A stretch of 64,000 bases of DNA. It comes from Chamaecyparis obtusa. Its lineage: Eukaryota; Streptophyta; Pinopsida; Cupressales; Cupressaceae. Below, piece by piece: positions 24,601-36,600 of the stretch. Both the position numbers and the translations under genes were made by a program. The notes under the pieces are model-generated. The model saw only the letters and a list, made by a program, of their open reading frames with translations, did no database searches and was not told where the DNA came from. The stretch is from positions 186,001-250,000 of the forward strand of contig BSBK01006749.1 in NCBI GenBank assembly GCA_027943335.1, read 5' to 3'. Position 1 is the first letter of the stretch; each line of letters begins with the position of its first letter.

Positions 24601-27600
24601 ACCTCCACCACTCAAACCTTGAATGAATGGTTCCCAAGAATGAGGTAGGCCATTGAGAGCTAGCATAACAAGGTCCCTGTCCACCACTTCTCCATCCATA
24701 GTTTGAATCTGATCCCTTAATTCAGCAATCCTCATGAAAAATGTCATTATGGTTTCTCCCTTGTCCATCTTGATTTGAAGAAGTTGCCTTCTTAGGGTGA
24801 GAGCCTTGCTTAAATTGTTGATCTCATACATGCCCTCAAGTTGTTTGAACATATCATGTGCTGAAGTTACCCTGGAGATGATTGGAACAAGATGATCTTT
24901 AACGGAGTCAATCAGAATTTTCTTTGCCTTTACTGCATTCTTCTTAAATTGACTTAACTCATCCGGATCAGATGGTTCAATAAGAGCTGGCCCTTGCACA
25001 AATTGAAGTAGATCATTTTCCTCTAGAGCAAGGAGCACTCGAACCTTCCATGATGTGAAATTTACAGCTCCTTCCAATCTGTCCTCCACCTTGAGCCCTG
25101 TCACCATTTTGAAAACAACAACAAGAGAGAGAAAATAAACAAATCTAATATATAATGAGTTAGATCTGATCATGTTTAGTAAGAACCTGGCTTTGATACC
25201 ATGTTAAATTTTAAGTAATCAGATCTAAAATTAAATCAGAGCAGAGAATTTAAACAAATCAGAATAAAAGACACAACACAATTTACCTTGGGAAACCTCT
25301 AGGAGGAAAAACCCAACATTCAGATCCAATTATTATTACTTCTCTCCAATTGACTTACAATGACATTGCTGAAGATTTTCTGAGGATCACCGATCCACGA
25401 AGCAAATCAACTGTGGAGGACTGATTCAAATAATAGCCCAGATTTGAATTCTTAATCAAATCTTAGTCTTGAATGGATGCCCAGATGTCTATAATCAGAT
25501 AAACAACTCCGCCATTAGTTTGCTGTTGGATCAGACTGCCATGAGCTTGTTGTTAATTCTTTGATTGGTGTGTAGATAGGAGCAGGTCAAGTCGCACATG
25601 CGTGGGCATGAATTTGCAGTCCTATGTTTGCTGTTTGTAGTCACACCATGAATTCGCAGTCCTATGTTGATTGAAGCAGCTGGAGAAAATTTGTATGATG
25701 TAATTGTATTGCAGAGGAGCAAAGAGATTTCGCTGATTAGAGTAGCAGACAAATATCACATGTGGCCCTTGTTCATTGTATTTTCCTTACACCTGAAAGT
25801 CCTCATATATATGAGGGAAAAACAAAAATATATGTAGGGTCGGCTTCCAAGGCCGACCTTGGATTTAATTCTTTGGTGCCAAGAGAAGGAAAACGTGAGA
25901 AGGAAGGGCCCAACCCTTAGACGATTTTATTTTAATTTAAATTAAATATATAAATTAAAATATGTTAATTAAATATTAGATTTAAGTCTAATTTATTGTT
26001 ATTATCTAGAATTCAAATCTAGCTATTAAAATTAACAACATTGACTAACCAAGTTGCCTCTTAGTCAAATTGCACAGGCTCTGGATGTAGAAACAGATTT
26101 GACTCTAGTTTTAGTAGTTTCTTATCTGAATTGATCTTGTTCAACTTGTAGTTTTAACAATTTATCAACTATTAGCATTCCTAGTACGTTTAACATTCCT
26201 CATTTGAGGCATGGTTGCAAAACACCACTAGTTTCATATTGCATTATGTTCTTCATTGTTCATGCATACAGTAGTAATGGTTGGATACAGAATAAACCTC
26301 TGTATTCCTTTAATAACTCTCTCTACAACGAGGCTCTACCAGCATACTGCTGTATTTGAACAACTATAAACAATATTTACATTACTCTAGACATTTCAAT
26401 TTTTATCTACTCAACTTTAAGTATGATTGAAAAAGGTTTCAGTTAATTGTTGGATGTTTTCATCATTGATGTCAAAAGGTTGGTGATCAAGATATTGTAA
26501 ATATTAGAGAATTCAATTGAGTTGCTTGAGGTGCTTGAGGTGCTTGACCAGCTTCAGCTGCTTGAGGTGCTTGTATGCTTGGTTGAGCTGCCTGTGTGCC
26601 TACTTGGTTGAGCCAGTTGCTTGTATACTTGGTTGAGCTACCTGTGTGCCTACTTGTCATGAGCTGGATGCTTAGGTGCCTACTTGTCATGAGCTGCCTG
26701 CCTGCCTAGTTGTCTACTTGTCATCATCAGATTATGACCTTTTCTAAGTCAGTTGTTGACTCTTCAAATCTGGATGAATTAATAATTTGTGTTGTGAGTA
26801 CGATAGTGGCTGGGAGCGTTTTATATATATATTGTGCCATGTGTCCTCATTCTTATCGGGAGCTGCTTGAATTTTATAGTGCTGTGTATACTTTGAAGAC
26901 AAATAGGTGGAGTTTTATTTATTCTATATTTGTGGTGGACAACTGACGATTTTTTCTTGGCAGAAATATAACGGAAATCACTTAGAATTGTCTCCATTCT
27001 ATTAAAGACGAAAGTGATGGAGTTGTCAGTGATTCTGTTTCCAGGTCTCACAACACTTGGCTGGAGTTTCAAATAAAGCTTTTAAAACGCTAGGGATAAA
27101 TGGTATGAGTCGTGTTAAATAAAGAAAATTGATGCATGGTCAAAAAGGGGTGTGCGTTAAGATATCATGAATGGTTTCAGAATTATGTAGAGGCTCTCAG
27201 ATTTTTGTAACGCTTCTAGTAATGTGGCTGCAGATGTATGTATACATGCTTCTATCGTTAAGACTATTCTTAGATGGGTGTTGTGGTTTTTTTTTTAAGA
27301 CTAGAATGAGAGATTGAAGTCTGAATGAAATCTGGAAGTGTCGTCTTTCTTTTAAAATATTTTAGAGTTATTATTTGAGCGGGGCTTTTGAACATCTTTT
27401 CTTTAACAAGTCTGTTTTCTTGAGATACATAACTTATTATTAAGGGGGTGCATGTATAAGTTGAAGTGCAAATGATATACACAAGTGTGAAATGAAAGGA
27501 GAATCTATCAAAGTACTGTGTTCTCTTAGGGTTTGATTTTAGTTTGTTGATTGTGTTATCATTGAGGCTTTCTTGAGAAAATCATGTTGAACTAAGTCTG

Positions 27601-30600
27601 TAAATGATGTGTACTTTTTGTAAGCTTAACTGGTAGAATTCACAGCTATGTATAAGCTGAACATATTCTCAATATTTAGTCATCTTGTTTGAATAGGTTG
27701 GTGCCCTTTTGTAAGGAGTTCGAAGTTGGTGCTTCCTTTCAGTGAGTTGCAGCTCACTTTTGTATTGGGTTGGAGCCCACATTTTTTTTTGATTAGTGAT
27801 ACTGTGGTTTTTTACCTGTTGGGTTTTCCATAAGATAAAACCCGTGTCTCTGTCTTTGCTGCATCTTGTTCTAAAATTTTAATTTAAGAAGTTAAATTCG
27901 TTAAAACACTGATTCACCCCCTCCCCCTCTCAGTGTTTTTTTAATTGCCTTTCAATTGGTATCAGAGCAAGTTCTCTCTGTCATAGCTTAAAAGCTTGAG
28001 AGTAGGTCCTTACTGTGTCAAAAATGAGTGCCTTAGAAGGTCTAGCCACGAATAGAGCACCTTTGTTTGATGGTGCAAATTATGCCTTCTGGAGTATCAG
28101 AATGAAGAGATGCATTATGTCTTTAGGTTTTGATGTTTTGATGTTTGGATGAGTATTGTAAATGGTTATACCGTTCCAACTACACCACCTACAGACCCGG
28201 ATGAAAAGAAGTTGTTCGAGAACAATGCTAAAGCAATGAATGCTCTTCTCTTTGGTCTCTCAGAATCTGAGTTTGTCAAAGTAAAGCATTGTGAAACAGC
28301 CGAAGTAATTTGGGACAAATTGTTTAATGCATATCATGGTGATGACAAAGTTGAAAAGGCCAAACTTCAGACCCATAGAACGCTGTTTGAAAGTATTAAA
28401 ATGTAGGAGGAGGAGAACATTGCAGCCTACTTTCTAAGAATTAATGAAGTGAATACCTTGAAAGGTCTTTGAGATACGGTTGAAGACAAAACTCTAGTCT
28501 ATAAGATTTTACGCACGCTGCCCTTGAGGTTTGACTCCAAAGTTTCTGCTCTTGAAGAGATGACTGACTTGGACCAACTTACTGCAGATAAGCTGTATGG
28601 AATTTGTTGGTGTAATTAAATATTCCTAATTACACTTTAGTTAATCTTACCTAGGATAATGCATTGCATAGTAGTTTGTCATTGAGACACTTAGGAGTTT
28701 GCACCTTAATTAAGCACATGGTGTAGGAGAAATTCCACTTTAGGTGTGAGATCCACCTTTAGTGCACATATCATATTATCATCCCCATCCTATGGCACAT
28801 ACTTCATTGCATAATGGAGGACGATCCACCTTTGGTGGATATGTGATTACACCTTGCATAGGTGATAGCTTATAAACTCCTTATCATTCTCTCTTATTGC
28901 CTTTCCTATATTAGGAGGCCTATTATGTACATTTGATTCAGTTCATTCAATCAATGAATGAATGTCCATTATCAATAATATCATTCTTGCAGCTTAATGC
29001 AATTGTCTTGCCATTCTCTTGTGGAAGTTATCTTGGTGTTTCATTTGATCCTGGGGTGTTGTAGAGTCACCTAAACTCTAATAGAATCTTAACTGCATAT
29101 GAAATGCGTACTAATGTTGAGGGCTCATCAAAAAGGGAAACAACCTTTAAAGCTTCAAAGAAGGGTAAAGAAAAGGAGCAAAAATCCAACGAGAGCTCGG
29201 AAGAAGCTTTAGAGGATGAAGCTGCTCATCTTGTTAGAAAGCTGAAAAAGTGGTTTTGACAAATACAAGGGCAAGCTGCCATTAAAGTGCTTTAATTGTG
29301 GGAAGATAAGTCACTTTGCATCAAAGTGTCCCTATGAGAAAGAAGAGGACAACGATGATGAAAGAAACTCTAATTTCAAAAATTCCAAGAGGTTTCTCAA
29401 AAAGGGAAAGAAATTTTAAAAGTTCAAGAAAAGCCTCTATTCGAAAGAGGATAGTGATTTTTTTCTTAGCAGTGAAGAAGAAAATCAGAATGATGAAATT
29501 TTATTCATGGTTGTAGAGGAACCTACTACCAAAGTTCATGCTGCAAGTGGAGTTGCCTTATTTGACGGCTCCAACTTTACACCCTGGAGTGTTCAAATGC
29601 TTACATATCTAAAGTCTCTTGGTTTTGATGTCTGGAATAGTGTGAAGACCGGTTATACAATTTCTCAAATTCCTCCTACAGATGCTGATGGGAAGAAGGC
29701 TTCTGATAGTAATGCTAAAGCTATGAATGCGATCTTAAGTTGTTTATTTGAGATAAAACTTTTGAAAGTCATGCATTGCTATACAACTAAAGAGATTTGG
29801 GAAAAAAATCAGAAAACATATGGAGAATCCTTAGTCAAAGATATTTTGTACATGGCCTTGGAAGAAGTACATGCTGAAAATTGTTGATGTTTGTAGCATC
29901 GGTCAGATAAATAATATTGACTATATGATTATTATGAGAGATGATTTATTATATATATACATATATATCAATATATATAATAATTGATATTACTATATAT
30001 ATATATATATATAAATTTGGATTGTAATTACTCTCATAATAACTAAATAGTTAAATTGAGAAAATAAATTAATGAATAGACATGTCCCATGAAGGGACAT
30101 GTCTCTTCTTGTCCTTGTCATGTATAAATACAAAGAGATCAATGCATTTGGAAAACACATACAATTAGATAGTGCTATTACATTTGCAATGATCCTAAAA
30201 CCTTAACATGGTATGAGAGCCAAGTTGCAAATGTAAGAGAGTAGTTTGTTGATGTTGAATGTGATTGTCTCATAAAATACAGTCTCAGTACGAGGACCAT
30301 ATCTCACAAATGCACCATTGGATTTTGCTGAATTTTGGATATGTTGGTGATAAACAAATTTAGAAGAATCTCATCGGAGCGATTGGAGAGAAAATGTCAG
30401 ATTCAAAAGTTATGACCGACTGTGTACGGGTCTATGCAAAATCTGTAAAAGAGCGAGGTTCCTTCTTTAAAAGCCTAACCACTCGAAGGGAGATCCGATC
30501 ATATTGAAGGTTGTCATAGTGTATAGAACCTTTGGATATTCAAGATAGGTCATGTGAAGAATTATGGTAATGTTTGAGAACGAAGACATCATTCTGTGAA

Positions 30601-33600
30601 TTTGCATGATATTTTCTATATGGGCTCACCTTACAAAATGAAATACTTGAAATTTATAAAAGATAAGTATTCCATGTTTTATTAATGCACATAATTTTTT
30701 TTTAAAGTTTGTAACTCATGTTATACTATTGGTTAGTAAAATCTTGTATGCTTCTATCATTGGTATTTTCTGTCGAGATAGTTTAGTGAGCTATTTGTAA
30801 TCTCTCTCTGACATACCTTCAGGACAAAAGCACAAGATAATTTTATTCAAGGGAGAAAGAACTTGATGTTTGCAAACGAATTGATGATTTAGACTAGATG
30901 CAAAGGGAATCTGACATTTCAAAAGAGGTCAAGAAGTTGATAAACTTGAGCTTCAGAGGGAGCAAATGGTTCAGTCAACTTGTGACAATCTTGATCATAT
31001 TGATTGAGAGGGAGCTCACTATTGAAGGTGAAACACTTCTGAGGTAAACTTGATATAATTGATTATTATACTAATGAATCATGAATGTTTTTAATGGGCC
31101 TGCTCCCTGTGTAAATCATGAGGAAGTGACGACTTCCAAATGATTATCACTTCTATTTACAAAAGTTATTGGAAGGTGACAATCTTACCATAACTTGATC
31201 TTCTATTGTGATAGACATCTTGTGATGGCTGAAACAGATCATAATAGATGATGTGAATGTTCTTATGGTAAGTGCCCATTACCTATGAACATTTGTTGAG
31301 TACTTGGTGGATATCATGAGACTTGATATTTTGCAGGCCATTACTCTGAGCACTTGGTGAATATCATGAGACTTGATATTCTGCAGGTCAATGCTCTCGA
31401 TATCATGAGATGATATCTTTATGAACTCTTGAGTACTTGGTGAATGTCATGTGTTGACATTCTGATTGGCCAATACTCAAGATAACATAACTTGTGGATA
31501 GGATCGCCGATTGAGGCAATCCACCCGGGAACTTGCGGATAGAATCACCAATGGAGGCAATCCACACGAGAGCTTGTAGATAGAATCGCCGATGGAGGCA
31601 ATCCACCCGAGAACTTGTGGATAGAATTGCCGATGGAGGCAATCCACCCGAGGGCTTGTGGATAGAATCGCCGATGGAGGCAATCCACACATTGAGACTA
31701 TGTTTCTACTGATTACATCTTGAGGATGATGCCTTTATTGCTTACATCATATGATTGATGTTGTTAAGTGTTGACATTGGATTGATTTATCCTCCCTAGC
31801 TAAGAGGGAGTATTGATGTTTGTAGCATCGGTTAGATAAATAATATTGATATATGATTATTATGAGAAATGATTTATTATATATATACATATATATCAAT
31901 ACATATAATAATTGATATTACTATATACATTGATATATATATATATATATTAAAAGTTGGATTATAATTACTCTCATAATAACTAAATAGTTAAATTGAG
32001 AAAATAAATTAATGAATAGACATGTCCCATGAAGGGACATGTCTCTTCTTGTCCTTGTCATGTATAAATACAAAGAGATCGATCCATTTGGAAAACACAT
32101 ACAACCAAATAGTGCTATTACATTTGCAATGATCCTAAAACCTTAACAAAAATCAAGAACATGAAGTTTCAACTGATGAAGTAAGTGATGAAAATCAAGA
32201 GAATGAAGAACGTGTTGATGAAGAGGAGGACGAAGTTGATCTTGAACTAGAGCTGATGGCTGCTCTAGCTGAAATCAAGAGACTTAAAAAGAAAAATCAG
32301 AATCTTAAGCTGCTGCTACAAGAAGAAAATGATGAAGTTTCTAAGAAAACTCTGGTTCTAGAAGCTGCTGAAAAGATTGTGAGTGATTTGAAAATTCAGA
32401 TTGAAAAAGCAAAAAGGTTGAAGAAGATCTCAGAAAACAATTCAAAGACAAGGAGGCTACTTGTGAGAAACTTGAAAGAGAAATCGTGTCTTTGAGAAAG
32501 CTTGAAAAGTCTTCTCAACAGCTCAGCAATGAGAACACCTTTCAGAATAATGCAATGTCACTAGATGGCTGATTGAGCTCTCAAAAGCAGCCCTTTGACA
32601 AGAGTGGAATTGGCCATGATGAAGGTCAATGCTCTAAATCTACAGAAGGTAAACAAAGAAAGCCCAATGCTGATTTTGTTTTCAAAAACAGAAATAGGAG
32701 CATTGACAATTTGTCTAATACTAGACATGCTCATGTGAGTAGTTATAGAAATGCATATTTCTATGGCTATTGTTTTTCCTGCAACTTTTATGGTCACAAG
32801 GCTGCAAATTGTAGAGGATTTCCTAAAAGAAATTTCAGTTTTGTAAATCAGAACTCTTTTACTCCATTGAGGAATTATAACGTTGTTTGTTTCAAATGCA
32901 ATAACCTTGGTCATTCTGCAAAGTTTTGTAAGAGTTTATTGACAGATTTGTCTAAGAAGAAGGATGAAAAGGAGAAAAAAAAGTACTTGAAAGTTTGGAA
33001 GAAGAAAGAAAAGAAAAGTTCAGAGGTAGCTTTAGTTGTGCAAACAACATTCCTTGCACAAAATGAAAAGGATACTTGGTACGTTGACAGTGGCTACTCT
33101 AGACATATGAGTGGTGACAAGAGTAAATTTCTTACACTCAAAAGAATGAATGGAGGTAAAGTCAGATTTGGAGGTAGTTCTTTTGCAAAAGTAGCAGGTA
33201 TAGGCACTCTTGTTTTAAATGATGGTGAGACAAAAGTAGAAAATGTGCTATATGTTAGAGGTCTGAAACACAACTTGCTAAGTGTGAGTCAATTATGTGA
33301 TCAAGGTATGATCTTTCCTTCAATTCAAATTGTTGCACTATAAGCAAAAATGAAAAAACGTATTGCAAATGCTACTAGGGCAGAAAACAATCTTTATATT
33401 CTTGATGATTTTAACAGTGAAACATGTTGTTTAAGTCAGTTTCATGAATCTTGGCTATGGCATAGGAGGCTTGGGCACATGAATTTTGAGAATTTGATTA
33501 GGATCAGCAAGAAGGAAGCTGTTAGAGATATTCCTCAACTAGAGAAATCGGCAGACATTATTTGCAAAAATTGTCATATGGGGAAGCAAACAAGAACAAA

Positions 33601-36600
33601 TTTCAAACCCAAAGATTTATCTAGCTCCAAACCACTTGAGTTAGTCCATAGGGATCTATGTGGACCAACTAGGACAGCAAGCTTGCAAGGTGAAATATAT
33701 TTTATGTTGTTAATAGATGACTTTACCGACATGACATGGGTTACTTTTTTAAAAGAAAAATCAGAGGCACGAGAAAAAATTAAAGCATTTAAAGCATTAG
33801 TAGAGAATGAAATGGATTTGAAGATTAGATGTCTGCGCTCTGATAATGGTGGTGAATTTACTTCTAATGAATTTGTGAGTTTTTGTGAGCAACATGGAAT
33901 TATGAGACAAGTTTTAGCACTTAGAACACCACAACAAAATGGTGTTGTTGAGAGGAAGAATAGAACTGTGCAAGAAATGGCCCGCAGTATGATGAATGAG
34001 GCCAAGGTTAGTGATACTTTTTGGAGAGAAGCTGTCCACATAGCTGTGTATATCCTAAACAAAGGTTTGTTAAGAACCAAATATAACAAGACACCTTATG
34101 AACTGTGGAAAGGTAAACCAGCAATTGTCAAATACTTTAAGATTTTTGTTAGTCCTTGTTATATCAAAAGGGATGATAATAATCTAGGTAAGTTTGATTC
34201 TAGATCAGATGAGGGTATCTTCTTAGGTTATTCTTCTAAAAGCAAAGCTTATAGATGTTTCAACAAAAGGTTGCATAAAATTGTTGAATGTGTTAATGCA
34301 AAAGTTCATGAAATAACTAACACTTTTCATGAGAATGGAAATGGCAGCAGCATTAATCAAAAGGAGGAGACAAGTAGTGCAATTCAACCCTCTTCTCCAC
34401 CACCACAAGCAGGGACAGCGAGTAATGACACTCAAAATTCTCCAAAAAATTCACAATCACAAGCTGGAAATGCATCTTGTTCTAGTACACAGGCTGGGAC
34501 AGCAAGATCACACTCTAAAAATGAATATGAAAATGACCTTGGTAAGACATCCTACAAAACTCCTAAGTTTGTTCAAAGAAATCATCCTATTGAGCAAGTC
34601 TTACCTGAAAATAGGACTAGGACTACTAGGAGGAATGTAAATTATTTTGAAGATGAGGACATTTCACTGATTTCTATGTTTGAGCCTAAGTGTTTTGAAG
34701 AAGCAGCTGAAGATAAATATTGGATAGCTGCTATGGAAGAGGAACTTGAGCAGATTCAAAAGAAGGACACATGGGAGCTTGTGCCTAAACCCAAAGACAA
34801 GAATGTCATTGGCACGAAATGGGTCTACCGTAATAAGCTAAATGAGGAAGGTCAAGTGGTAAGAAATAAAACACGTTTAGTTTGTAAAGGGTATGCTCAA
34901 ATAGAAAGTGTGGATTATGATGAAACATTTGCCCCTATAGCACGTCTAGAAGCTATTAGACTCTTTCTTGCTTTTGCCTCATAAAGGTTTCAAATGGACA
35001 TTAAATCCACATTTCTTAATGGTGATCTAAATGAAGAAGTTTATGTTGAGTGGCCTTATGGTTTTGTGTTGACTAACAAACTTGACTATGTTTGCAAGCT
35101 AAAAAAGGCACTATATGGTCTTAAACAAGCTCCATGAGCTTGGTATGACAGGCTGGACAAATACTTACTGTAGCAAGCTTTCAGAAAAGGTGTTGCCGAC
35201 AACAATTTATATATAAAGGAAGAAGGTAACAACATCTTAGTTGTTGTTTATGTGGATGATCTAATTTTTGGGAGTGATTGTACAGGTATGAGCAAGGAGT
35301 TTGCTGAAAATATGAAACAAGAGTTTGAAATGTCTATGTTGGGTGAGTTGTCTTTCTTTCCGGGTCTTCAAATTCAGCAGTTAACAGATGGTATCTTTAT
35401 CTCTCAAACAAAGTATATTAGAGAGATGTTAGAAGGGTTTAGAATGGAGGACTGTAATCCAGTTAGTACACCCATGGAAATAGGATGCAAACTTAGTAAA
35501 GATGATGAATCTCTCAATACTAATCAGACTTTTTACAGGTCTATCGTAGGCAGCTTATTATACGTTACAGCTACAAGACCTGACATTATGCAAGCTGTTG
35601 GATAAGTCGCAAGATTTCAGGCCACACCTAAAGAAACTCATGGGCAAGCAGTGAAAAGCATCTTTAAGTATCTCAAGGGAACTATCAATTTTGGTCTATG
35701 GTATTCTAATTGTCCAGATTTTACACTAATGACTTACACTGATGTAGACTGGGGAGGTTCAATAGATGATAGAAAAAGCACAAGCGGAGGTGCTTTCTTT
35801 GTTGGCGGCTGCCTTGTTTCATGACTCAGTAAGAAACAAACATCTACTTCTTTATCCACAACAGAAGCGGAATACATAGCAGCTGTATCTTGCCGCACTT
35901 ATGTGATTTGGATGAAGCACACATTGCAAGATTTTAAAATTGAATTTGCTGAACCTATTTCTATTCCATGTGACAATACTAGTGCTATTGATATTTCAAA
36001 AAATCCTGTGTTGCATTCTCACACTAAGCATATTCCTATTAAATATCACTATTTGCGTGAACAAGTGGCTAATCAAATTGTCAAGTTGGAATATGTGTGT
36101 TCTAAAGAGCAGGTTGTTGATATATTTACAAAGCCATTGCCGCGAGAAACTTTTGAATATCTCAGGCAAAAACTTGGAGTGATTTCACTCCACCATTGAT
36201 GAGTTGTCTTTATCAGGGAGAGTGCTTCATTGGTCCATCTTTTTAGCCCTGTTTCAGTTTTTCAGTTTGGTTGTAGTTTGGTTACATGTTTCAGTCATTG
36301 ATGTCAAAGGGGGAGTAGTAAGACAGGGGGAGCAGTTTGTTTCAGTAAAGTTCTTGGTTTCTATCTAAGACTTGCTGCAGATTGGGTTGCCATCAATGAC
36401 AAAAAGGGGGAGATTGTTGGATGTTTTTTTATTAATGTCAAAAGGTTGGTGATCAAGATTGTGTATATATTAGAGATTTCAATTGAGGTGCTTGTATACT
36501 TGGTTGAGCTGCCTGTGTACTTACTTGGTTGAGCTAGTTGTTTGTATACTTCGTTGAGTTGCCTGTGTGCCTACTTGGTTGAGCGAGTTGCTTGTATGCC

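Larger units (their letters stand above)
14888..26037 (-). mobile_element. Ty1/copia retrotransposon A, split by element B
   Basis: LTRs at 14888-15753 and 25202-26037 bound a minus-strand element with gag, protease, integrase, reverse transcriptase and RNase H in copia order. The primer site (minus TGGTATCAAAGCCAGG) abuts the right LTR, and a polypurine tract ending AAGAGGGAG abuts the left one. Flanking pentamers AAATT (14883-14887) and ACATT (26038-26042) are a one-mismatch target duplication. The gag zinc-knuckle region is separated from the gag N-terminus by the 4.9-kb insertion B. Stops and frameshifts disable pol. Confidence 0.9.
29882..32148 (+). mobile_element. Non-autonomous LTR element D
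   Basis: LTR copies at 29882-30208 and 31811-32148 start TGTTGATGTTTG (TATTGATGTTTG in the 3' copy) and end CCTTAACA. Both sides have the pentamer AAAAT (29877-29881, 32149-32153), a perfect target duplication. TGGTATGAGAGCC at 30209 is the primer site; the purine tract AAGAGGGAG ends at 31810. The 1.6-kb interior has no coding region with known motifs. The LTRs are highly similar, so the insertion is fairly young. It lacks all enzymes and must depend on another element. Confidence 0.9.
29507..32570 (+). pseudogene. Second gag domain and coiled coil of copia C (split by D)
   Basis: At 29507-29881 a second, different copy of the copia gag N-terminal domain appears: [14 protein letters not shown], then [12 protein letters not shown] and T-T-K-E-I-W-E-K. 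Element D cuts it at 29882. After D (32149 onward) the frame continues as an acidic stretch and a long Lys/Glu/Leu coiled coil ([14 protein letters not shown], 32256-32495). Two consecutive gag head domains in one element are unusual. Confidence 0.75.

Noticed and set aside
31403..31692. Two minus-strand frames with repeated [10 protein letters not shown] peptides
   Set aside because: They arise from the 41-bp tandem repeat in element D; the period of 41 is not a multiple of three, which puts the same peptide in different frames.
33574..34089. 171-codon minus-strand frame
   Set aside because: It is the antisense shadow of the copia C integrase.
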